From NCBI GenBank assembly GCA_030035585.1, contig CM057460.1:221609711-221673710 (forward strand): a DNA stretch of 64,000 bases. Direction: 5' to 3'. Shown one piece after another: positions 55,770 to 64,000 of this stretch (position 1 is its first letter; each line of letters opens with the position of its first letter). The stretch comes from Dugong dugon. Its lineage: Eukaryota; Chordata; Mammalia; Sirenia; Dugongidae. The notes beneath the pieces are model-generated. The model saw nothing but the letters and a program-made list of their open reading frames with translations, did no database searches and was not told the origin of the DNA. The position numbers and the translations under genes were made by a program.

Positions 55770-55922
55770 TCAGTTTACCTGGGAAGCTTTAAAAACAACG
55801 CATTCTGCAGCCCCACCCAAACTAATTGAATGATGACCTCAGGGGAGGAGGCTCAGGCAAGAATAATTTTTTTTTAAGGATCCCCAGGTGATTCTAATGA
55901 ACATCCAGACTTGAAAAGCCCA
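55770..55922 (+). mobile_element. MER5-like hAT-Charlie MITE
   Basis: TTTACCTGGGAAGCTTTAAA, GCAGCCCCACCCAAACTAAT and CCCAGGTGATTCTAATGAAC match MER5A/B in order. Confidence 0.7.
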
Positions 55923-55934
55923 GGAAGAGGGAGC

Positions 55935-56575
55935 AGTCACCAGGGTGGAATACTGCTGAGGGGTTGAGTGAGAAAGAAGAGTGAGAAATGACTATGTAGC
56001 TTGTCAATTTGTAGGCAGAGCTTTGTAGGGTAAGGAGTGAGTGAGGAGGAGGAAGTTAAGATCATGAATGTAGGTAGCACTTTTAAGAAGCGTGGTTATA
56101 AAGCGAAGGGAGAGGGGGGCAGTATGGGAAACCCTGGTGGCGTAGTGGTTAAGAGCTATAGCTGCTAACCAAAACGTCAGCAGTTCAAATCTACCAGGAG
56201 CTCCTTGGGAACTCTGTGGGGTAGTTCTACCCTGTCCTATACGGTCACTATGAGTTGGAATTGACTCGATGGCAATGGGTTGGTTGGTATCTACCCTATC
56301 GCCTTGCAGAAAGGTAGCAGCAAGAGAAGCTTTTGTTTTAAGAGAAGGGGGAAGTTTAAGCATGTTTATAAATTGCTGAGAAGGATCAGGAGGCAGGCAG
56401 AGGAAAGTTTCCAGAGAAAGCAGAGATGGATCGATAAGCTCCCACTGGGGATCAGGCCGCTGGGGAGGCTCCTGGATAGCAGGGAGAGGAAAGATGTCCT
56501 GGATCTTGCCTGCAAACTCAAGACGAAGAACCAGACCCTATTTAGCCTTTTGCAGCCAGTGGCTGACACAGTGCC
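55935..56575 (-). mobile_element. Ancient L2/CR1-type LINE fragment
   Basis: Plus-strand text GCACTTTTAAGAAGCGTGGTT and GCATGTTTATAAATTGCTGAG fits the same LINE family as 43250-44345, further along. An AfroSINE (56128-56289) interrupts it. Confidence 0.5.
56128..56289 (+). mobile_element. AfroSINE, short form
   Basis: GGAAACCCTGGTGGCGTAGTG to GATGGCAATGGGTTGG. Confidence 0.95.
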
Positions 56576-56587
56576 TGATACATAAAA

Positions 56588-56746
56588 GCCCATTCCATTG
56601 CTTTCGAGTCAATTCTGTGGCACAGTGACTCTATAGGACAGAGGAGAACTGCCCCATAGAGTTTTCAAGGAGCAGCTGGTGGATTCAGACTGCTGACCTT
56701 TTGGTTAGCAGCTGAACTCTTAACCACTGCGCCACCAGGGTTCCGT
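56588..56746 (-). mobile_element. AfroSINE, short form
   Basis: The perfect 12-bp duplication TGATACATAAAA (56576-56587 and 56747-56758) bounds a copy from GCCCATTCCATTGCTTTCG to CACCAGGGTTCCG. Confidence 0.96.
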
Positions 56747-56830
56747 TGATACATAAAAAGGATTCAATAATTACATGTTAAAAGTGACTCAAAGATGCAA
56801 ATGTAGAAACCAAAGAAAGATAGTGCAAAA

Positions 56831-56970
56831 TCCAAAACCAAACCCATTGATATGGAGTTGATTCCGACTCATAGCGACCCTAAAGGACAGAATAGAACTG
56901 CTTCATATGGTTTCCAAGGAGTGGCTGGTAGATTCAAACTGCTCACCTTTTGGTTAGCAGCTGAACGCAA
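56831..56970 (-). mobile_element. AfroSINE, short form, lacking its head
   Basis: Tail CCAAAACCAAACCCATTGAT and body present. The copy stops at TAGCAGCTGAACG, before the head. Confidence 0.88.
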
Positions 56971-57084
56971 ATAGAGGTTCTCAAAGTTGCAGTCTGACCC
57001 TTTCTGGAGGTCCTTTAGGTCAAAACTGTTTTTATAACAATTCCTGTCTCAGAGTTCTCTAGAGGAACAGAACCAGTGGGGTGG

Positions 57085-57212
<128 letters not shown>

Positions 57213-57290
57213 TTTTAAGGAACTGGCTCATACATTGATGGGGGCGTGGGGGCTACTGGCAAGTCCAAAATCTGTAGGTCAGGTGAGGGG

Positions 57291-57510
57291 AGAAGTCCTG
57301 GCTGGCACAAACAGTTAAGTGCTTGACTCCTAAGCAAAAGGTTGGCAGCTTGAACCTACTCAGAGGTGCCTCAGAAGAAAGGCCTGGGGATCTGCACATG
57401 AAACATCACAGCCTTGAAAACCCTATGGAGCACAGTAATACACTGCAACACATAGGGTTGCCATGAGTCAGATTCCTTAGCAACTGTTTTTGTTGGTTTT
57501 GTTGTGTTTT
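57291..57510 (+). mobile_element. AfroSINE, long form
   Basis: AGAAGTCCTGGCTGGCACAAA to CCTTAGCAACTGTTTTTGTTG. Confidence 0.9.
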
Positions 57511-57707
57511 TTTTTGGCAAGGGGAAGAGAAAAGAAGTTCTTGCGAAATGTCCATTTATAGTCTGGAGGAAGGACACATTCTAGGGAAACTCCTTTTTTG
57601 CACTTAAGGCCTTCAAATGATTGGATAAGGCCCACCCACAGTCTGGGGTGGGGGGTGATCTGCTTTACTTAAGGCCAACTGATGTAACTAATCACATGCA
57701 ACTACCG

Positions 57708-58420
57708 GCAGTCCCTGATTTACGATGTATTCTGGTTATAGCCAACCACATTATAACCATCCATTTTTTTTTATACATCTATCCTCAGTAATATGTACTG
57801 CATGCAACGTTGCAGTGCATAATTTGCCGATGTTATCATTGTCAGATGTTCATTCACAGATGTTCAATTTTATGATTTACTGTTCAAAACACTGCTGTAT
57901 AGATTTTGTTTTCTACACTAAATCAGGGGCTTCGGTTGCTTGAAAACATGGACCCAAGCAATGATCGCTTTGCTAAAGTCGACAGGCAGATTCGGGAAGC
58001 AGTGAGATGTTACCACGAAATATATGATGTAAAAAAGAAAAGAACCGGACAGACGACTCTCACCAATGTTCTGCCTAGAAACGCCATCCCCACTCCCAGA
58101 GGTAATCCAGGTAATCCAGAACCTTCTGCAGTTACTCCTGCATCTCACAAAATGTCAATTTCATTCAACTCTCCTTTATCCTGGTAAATGTATTTTTTAA
58201 TATATGTATTAAACTATATCTTAAAGTTTATATATAATGTTTCCAACTCCTAATCACAAATAAAGATTGGATTTATAAAGATACTGATAATAAAAGACAA
58301 TAATAATGAAAACTTAAAAAAATAAAAACAGATATTTGACTTATGTCAGAACCAACCGGAGTCACCTGTCGGAGATTGCTGATACTTTGTAACAAAGTCT
58401 AGATTAGTGTTTGCCCCAAA
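57708..58420 (+). mobile_element. Tigger-like (TcMar) DNA transposon remnant
   Basis: It starts after a TA with CGGCAGTCCCTGATTTACGA (TIR-like) and contains the C-terminal end of a pogo/Tigger-type transposase. The right limit is uncertain, since its inverted end near 58340-58390 is poorly conserved. Confidence 0.6.
57930..58187 (+). pseudogene. Tigger-like transposase C-terminal remnant
   Basis: The open stretch reads LLENMDPSNDRFAKVDRQI, then REAVRCYHEIYDVKKKRTGQ. This resembles the C-terminal tail of Tigger transposases (AVRCYKEIYDEKKK-like motif). There is no DDE catalytic domain here. It is open for about 90 codons, which by chance is not striking. Confidence 0.55.
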
Positions 58421-58644
58421 CAGCTGGGCACCATAGCCTAGTCAAGTTGACACATAAAATTAATCGTCACAATACGAAACTATTAGTCTTTTTTCACTCA
58501 GTCTCCCATGAGTGTTGGGTGGAAATTTCCAGAAACTTCGTGGCATGTGATATCCTAACAGGTTAAAGGCAGAGACACCTATGATAAGCCAGCTGTCTTC
58601 TAAGCCAGACATTACAGAGATTTGAAAAAATGTAAAATAATGCC

Positions 58645-59148
58645 TGTCATGATTTGAATTATGTCCTCCCCAAAATGTGTGTATCAATTTGGCTGGGCCA
58701 GGATTCCCAGTATTGTGTGGCTGTCCTCCATTTTGTGATTGTAATTTTATGTTAAAGAGGATTAGGGTGGGATTGTAACACCAACTTTACCCAGGTCACA
58801 TCCCTGATCCAATGTAAAGGGAGTTTCCCTGGAGTGTGGCCCGCACCACCTTTTATCTTACAAGAGATAAAAGGAAGGGAAGCAAGCAGAGAATTGGGGC
58901 CCTCATACCACCAAGAAAGCAGTGCTGGTAGCAAAGTGTGTCCTCTGGACCCAGTGTCTCTGCGTGGAGAAGCTCCTAGTCTGGGGGAACATGGATGAGA
59001 AGGCCGACAGACAGAGAAAGCCTTCCCCCGGAGCTGATGCCCTGAATTTGGACTTTCAGCCTACTTTACTGTGAGGAAGTAAACTTCTCTTTGTTAAAAC
59101 CATCCACTTGTGGAATTTCCGTTATACTAGCACTGGATGACCAAGACA
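58645..59148 (+). mobile_element. ERVL-MaLR-type solo LTR
   Basis: TGTCATGATTTGAATTATG to GATGACCAAGACA. The flanks ATGCC and ACACC both derive from ACGCC by different CpG transitions. It lies 3.2 kb upstream of BACE2 exon 1, in the same orientation. Confidence 0.88.
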
Positions 59149-59573
59149 ACACCATTCTTATCTTTTTGAAAATAGTTTTTTTTTTCAATAAAAAGGTTAT
59201 TTATGTCGCTGTGTAACAGGTTTATACTGTTATTTTTAAAGAATCATTACATGTTGTTAAAATTTCTCAGCTTAATCTCTAGTTCAGTAAATGCTGATGT
59301 ATGTGACCCACTCAAGCAAAAGCTCTTTCGGGTCCTCAAAAATTTTTCAGAGCGTAAAGGGGACCTGAGACCAAAAAGTTTGAGAACTGGTGGTGTCAGA
59401 GAAACCAATGAGCATCATTGTATCACAATGGTGACAACTTTCTGGCAGACGCCTTACTGAAAGGAATTTTTGGTTAGTTCTTTGGGCTGGAAAGTGAGAC
59501 CCTTCTTTGCCCTCACTGCCCAGGGACATGCTTAATGACAATGTTTGCCCTTTCCAAAAAGGGAGAAAAAATA

Positions 59574-59791
59574 AAACCAATAACCAGACGCTGTCCAGTT
59601 GATTCCTATGCATGGCCACCCCATGTGAGTCAGAGTAGAACTGCTCTCCATAGGGTTTTCAATGGCTATGACCTTTCCAAAGTACATCAGTAGGACCGGG
59701 CCTTTCTTCTGAGGCCCCTCTGGGTTGTCTCAAACCACCAGCCTTTCAGTTAGTAGCCGAGTGCTTAACCTTTTGCACCACCCAGGGATTC
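59574..59791 (-). mobile_element. AfroSINE, long form
   Basis: Tail CAATAACCAGACGCTGTCCA to head ACCACCCAGGGATTCC. Confidence 0.9.
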
Positions 59792-61549
59792 CTTCCAAGG
59801 AGGGAGGACACATCTTATTGTACGGTTTTTGTTTCCTTGAGTGGACCTAGCAGGTCTGTGGCTGAAAAGACCTAGGAGGTCACAGTGCTGCAAGGAGAAG
59901 GAGGCCAAGGGTGCAGTGAAGGAGGGTAGTGAAGTTTGAGGAGGATGTTAGGCAAGGACTATGGGCTACAGTAGGCTTCACCTTTCCTTCCTCTTCCCTG
60001 TGTTCCTCACCAATACTTTGGGAAGTGGATTCTCTCTTGGCGAAGTGCTTCAAGCTCATGATACAAAACCAACATGGCCCCGTGAGAGGACCGCCACACA
60101 TGGTTTCCATTAAAATACCCAGACTCAGCCATCACCATAGTTCTAAGTAAGGGTCAAGAACTTGCAGGCCATTCATAAAGAGAGAGATGGCCAAGGAGAC
60201 AGTCACCAAATGTTGTCACTTCCATTTGTATTATCTTCTGATGAGACAGCTCTGCCATTCATCAAAACAGCTTCAGCCCGTCTTGCTACATCTTTAAGCA
60301 TCAGCTTACCCACAGCCTAAACTATTCCTTTTCAAATGAAAAGCTCAGGGATCGTCACACTAGCTGGAGTCTTCAGAGGTTCTGCGAAGCACAAACTTAA
60401 TTAGACTTGGTTTCTAAAAATTTCCCTTGTGTTTTTTAATTATTAGAGACAGCAAATATCTCTAATATTGAACTTATGTCATGTAGCCCCCTATGTCAAT
60501 TTCCTTAATAAATTCCATGTGCTTTTTACAAGGGTTGTATTTTCTGGAGAGCTCTCTGTCTTTTTGAACCCCTCAAGACTGGACACTGAGGAATATAAAC
60601 AACTATTTTTTTTTTAAATATCATACTTCCTCTACCACCTTGAATTTGAAATAGGAATATATGAATGTTATATCTCTAAAATAACTATGCAGATTTATGG
60701 GGAATATCAATTGAGATTATATCGCAGGGCCTAACTGGGTCTTTTTGAGCGGGTAGGGATTTGTTAGTCAGGAGATAGTTTGGGGAGAATGTGATGTTTG
60801 GGGAGAATATGATTTCTAGTTAAAGTCATCTAAAACTCAATATTGCTGAAGGTCCCTGACATAAGGATCCCTCCAGAACTAGACTTGCTTCTAAAATTGG
60901 GAAGACAGGAATGACAATCAAATCTTGAGTAGAAGTGGATAGAAATTGCAGCCAGGAGCAACGCTTAGCTTCTGCCTCCCCACCGTTTGAAGATGGGCTT
61001 GTTTTTAAAACAGCTAACATAATTCAGCGGGAGGAGGTAGAAAGCTTTTTTCTCCTCCTTGTTTCAGTAGAAATCGATGGACGTTAGCTTGTGTAATTGT
61101 CTGTCCCCCCTGCGTTTAGTACCTAAAAGAACCCTCGTTGCTTGCATTTCTGTGGGCTTAGCGTCTAGGGCTGAACAAGTATTCATTAACTAATCCGCGG
61201 AGAGCTGGCTGGGGAGAGAAGGGGAGACGGCAGCGGTGTAGAGGGCAATTTACTAGGTGTACTAAAGGGAGTCCTAGGGGAGGTGACAACAGCTCGGGCA
61301 GCATCTGCTGCACGCACAAGCTAGGGGCAGAAAAACCCAGACCCGAAGCCAGTTGCGGGACGCCACTTCCCCAGCGGGTGACAGTGGCAAGGGGAAAGGC
61401 TCCGGAAGGCAGAGACCTGCAAAGGGCCGCCCCAGGATTTCCAGGACGAAGTCATCAAAGGCAAGAGAAGGCTCAAGCTTTGACCCTCCTAGCCTCCACT
61501 GAGACCTCTTAAAAATCACTCCGGGAATGAGGAAGGGGAAACTGGCAGG
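59792..61549. other. BACE2 upstream single-copy region
   Basis: About 1.76 kb without recognisable mobile elements, unlike the rest of the window. This is the likely proximal upstream regulatory region. I cannot name individual elements with confidence. Confidence 0.5.
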
Positions 61550-62322
61550 TATAAGGGAGGGGGCGGTCCGCAGACGGGACACGACCTGGACCGCGCGTAA
61601 TCCGAAGGGAGATTGAAAGGGCGTACTTGGCGAAGGGAGGCGCGGGTTCCCAGACTCGTGTGATAACTCCTAGCTTTTACGATTCCTTACTCTCCTTTCT
61701 GACCCCCAAGTCACCCTGGCAGCCTCTGCCGCTGCGGGGCCAGAGAATACCGGCGGGGCCCCCTCAGGCGCGGGGCCAGGGGCTAGTTCAGGCCCTTGCT
61801 GCCCCTTTAAGGGTTCCTGAAACTTTCCCCCCTGGTAGCTGAGGAGCCTCGTCACATCCGTTGGCCGTGGCCGCCGGGGCGCGTTCCTAGGAATTTCGGG
61901 ACTCGAGTTTCCCAGGGAAGAGGCGCGGCCCGAGAACATCCAGAGTGGGCAGCGCCGGCTCCGTGTAGTCTCCGGTGGGCCCCCACGCCCCGCCCTGACC
62001 TTGGCCGCGGGCGAGGGGCCAGGCCCCTGCGGGGCAGCCAGCGCCCGCCAGAGGAGGCAGCGGCAAAAAACTTGCTCAACTTGGCGGCGCGGGCTGGGGC
62101 GGGCTCGGAACTTCCTCCTCCTCTCCTGGATCCTCCTCCTTCTCTAGACCCTCCTCCTCCTCCTCCCAGCCTCCTCCCCGCCTCCTCCCCAGCTCTCACC
62201 GCCGCCCGCTGACACTGTGCGCGCCCAGCCTGCAGCCCCGCAGCGCCCTGCAAGTTGCGGAGCCGCCACCGCCGCCTGACGGGCCGGGCCGGGCCGCGCA
62301 CCCCCCGGGCCCCGCCGCTGGT
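61550..62322 (+). promoter_or_regulatory. BACE2: BACE2 CpG-island promoter and 5' UTR
   Basis: CG density rises sharply from about 61560 and stays high past the exon to about 62950. GC-box-like motifs occur, such as GGGGGCGG (about 61559) and CCCCGCCC near 61988. I see no TATA box near the expected start, which suits a CpG-island promoter with dispersed initiation. The start site is not determined. The last tens of bases are GC-rich 5' UTR leading to a favourable start context (G at -3, G at +4). Confidence 0.75.
62111..62200. repeat. Pyrimidine-rich (TCC)n tract in the BACE2 promoter
   Basis: About 90 bp of CCTCCTCCT-type sequence with few interruptions. The minus strand is GGA-rich and has several runs of 3-4 G, so it could form a quadruplex or triplex. 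Confidence 0.8.
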
Positions 62323-62634
62323 ATGGGCGCGCTGGCCCGGGCGCTGCTGCTGCCGCTACTGGCCCAGTGGCTCCTGCGGGCGGCTCCAGCACTGGCCCCG
62401 GCGCCCTTCACGTTGCCCCTGCGGGTGGCCGTAGCCGTGTCCCGCGGGGCTTCGCCTACCCTCGGGGCGAGGGCAGCCTCCGTGCCCCCCGCCGCACCCC
62501 CTGAGGACGGTCTGGCGCTCGCCCTGGAGCCCGCCGGGGGCGCCGCCAACTTCTTAGCCATGGTGGACAACCTGCAGGGGGACTCCGGCCGCGGCTACTA
62601 CCTGGAGATGCTAATTGGGACCCCTCCGCAGAAG
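62323..62634 (+). CDS. BACE2: BACE2 first coding exon (beta-site APP-cleaving enzyme 2)
   Basis: This exon encodes the N-terminal 104 residues of BACE2, a type I membrane aspartyl protease of the pepsin family (family A1). The family acts in the secretory and endolysosomal pathway and can cleave APP and other substrates. The start ATG has a strong context. Residues 1-20 form a signal peptide, with MGALARALLLPLLAQWLLRA. A Pro/Ala-rich prodomain follows to about residue 66, with EDGLALALEP at the expected maturation site. Mature sequence begins thereafter and includes ANFLAMVDNLQGDSGRGYYL, then LIGTPPQK. The exon ends in phase 0 at AAG followed by GTAGGT (62635), a good splice donor. Reading on would add only Val-Gly-Arg and a stop. 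The catalytic Asp (DTGS) should lie just past this point in exon 2, which is outside the window. Residue number at the exon end equals the human one, as I recall it. Identity is very sure. Confidence 0.97.
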
Positions 62635-63648
62635 GTAGGTCGCTGAGCGCTCGCCCGCGCGGCCGGTTCCAGACCGGCACCGCGCTGTCCCCACCGTGGC
62701 CCGGCAGCAGCCGCGGGCTGTTTAGGGGCTCTTGAGGTGACCGGCGATGCGTTCGCGCGCTTAGCGACGCTCCGCAAAGCAACCAACCCCAGTCCCCTGG
62801 ACAAGGGGCTCCGGGGAGCCGGGCGAGGGGGGGCGCTTGCACTTGGGAACAAGGACTGGTGTCAACCCCTGCCCGAGGCATAGCCGAGAGGTGCGTGCAA
62901 GTGTTGAAGAACTTGTGAGCTCCCTTCTCCCATCCCCCTCCGCGAGGCTGGACCGCGGGAGGAGACCGGTAACTTGCCCCTAACACGATTTCCTCTTGGC
63001 GAGCGACACCTCCTTCCACGGAGGAGAAGGTGCCCGGCCCTCGGGAGAGATGCTGTTATTACTGGGGAAAATCACCTTGTATTGATATCCTACCCCCCCC
63101 CCATGCTGTCTCATTGCTAAAGAGGCTTGTGGCCAGCATCCAAAGGCGCAGTACCCTGTAAGAGGGATTTTCGCTTGACCTCAGCTGAAACCAGCACTGT
63201 TCCGAAGTGGCTAGCCTCCGGGTCGCCACCGAGGTGAGCAACGTTACCTCCGCGCCCCTTTGCTTTCTTTCTCGGAGTTGGTTTGTCAGCTTCCTTTTCG
63301 CTCGTGCAGCTGCCCAGCGCCTCCCTCTGCGCGGAGCGCTGCGTCTACACACGCGTGCGGCGGAAATATTAAATGCCGTAAAGCTACTAGAAAAAAATAT
63401 GGGCTGAGCTAGGCTGCAACGGACCCAGTGACAGGGGACCAAGTCCAAATGACAAGCTGATACTGAATATTCATTCTAAATAAATTCAAACAGCTTCCTT
63501 TTGCTCTTATTTAGATTTGCATGCATTGGCACTTTTTGTAGCAAGAAACAAATGTTCCCAGGCACAGTAATCTTAAAAAAAAAAAAAAAAAAAAATTCCA
63601 GGAGTTGTTCTTGCCCGCTCATCCTTTCAAACTACCTGGTGTAAATGT
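62635..63648 (+). other. BACE2: BACE2 intron 1, proximal part
   Basis: The donor GTAGGT starts the intron. The first few hundred bases are still CpG-rich. An A run of about 22 lies at 63575-63596. I see no further exon. Confidence 0.9.
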
Positions 63649-63785
63649 GGAAACCCCGGTGGCATAGTGGTTAAGAGTTTGGCTGCTAACCAGAAGGTAA
63701 GCAGTTTGAATCCACCAGGCACGCCTTGGAAACCCTATGAGGTAGTTCCACCCTGTCCTATAGGGTCACTATGAGTTGGAATTGA
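63649..63785 (+). mobile_element. AfroSINE, short form, in BACE2 intron 1
   Basis: GGAAACCCCGGTGGCATAGTG head, CACGCCTTGGAAACCC body, and GAGTTGGAATTGACCTGATG tail. Confidence 0.95.
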
Positions 63786-64000
63786 CCTGATGATGGGCTT
63801 AGTATAAGTGTGATTTGAAGTTAAGTTTTCTTATCAATTGAATATACTTTATGTTTAACATTGTCATTTGGGTTTTAATTCTGCTATGATCCCCCCATAA
63901 ATAGAACACTCATTACTTTTGTATAATTCTAATTAAATTATTCAAGGCCTTCTTAAGAGGAAAGACATGCCATACTAATTCTTAAAAAAGGAAAAGAAAC

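Noticed and set aside
61670-62570. Long open frames on the minus strand across the BACE2 CpG island
   Set aside because: They are shadows of very GC-rich sequence opposite the promoter and exon 1, rich in Arg, Gly, Ala and Pro, with no family signature.
62635-62646. Extension of the BACE2 frame to Val-Gly-Arg and stop
   Set aside because: These codons lie in the intron after a consensus GTAGGT donor, and the known protein continues in exon 2.

Overview
The window is placental-mammal genomic DNA, almost certainly from an afrotherian such as an elephant or a close relative. The main evidence is about 39 copies of the tRNA-derived AfroSINE, together with RTE/BovB-like LINE copies whose 3' tail matches the AfroSINE tail. 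Young L1 copies and many 0.4-0.6 kb ERVL-MaLR-type solo LTRs are also present. The exact species cannot be read from the sequence.

The only host coding sequence I can support is at the right end. Positions 62323-62634 are the first coding exon of BACE2, an aspartyl protease of the beta-secretase family. It sits in a CpG island (about 61550-62950) and ends at a consensus splice donor, and 63 kb onward is intron 1. The preceding 61 kb looks like upstream intergenic DNA. I found no exons, RNA genes or CRISPR arrays there.

Layout: 1-5 kb has nested MaLR LTRs, a small TIR transposon and an L1 3' end. 5-12 kb has an LTR-like element nested in an old LINE, ERV LTRs, AfroSINEs and an L2 fragment. 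12.6-14.8 kb is a 5'-truncated L1. 15-27 kb mixes LTRs, MIRs, AfroSINEs, a triplet repeat and an L1 3' end. 27.1-32.5 kb is a four-layer insertion stack (LTR, RTE, L1, LTR). 33-48 kb is dense in RTE and AfroSINE copies. 48.3-50.3 kb is the longest RTE copy, with its endonuclease part present and its reverse transcriptase deleted. 50-59.8 kb holds AfroSINEs, LTRs, an old hAT-Charlie element with several later insertions, and a Tigger-like remnant. 59.8-64 kb is mostly single-copy and contains the BACE2 promoter and exon 1.

The main biological theme is a retroposon network. Pieces of one RTE (its 5' UTR and its 3' tail) recur in three non-autonomous designs: an AfroSINE with a tRNA-Asn-like head, a SINE with a tRNA-Gly head, and a headless 5'UTR-plus-tail element of about 385 bp. 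Three copies of the headless design share what looks like the same internal junction. All family names are from reading the sequence and memory of the families, not from a database search.
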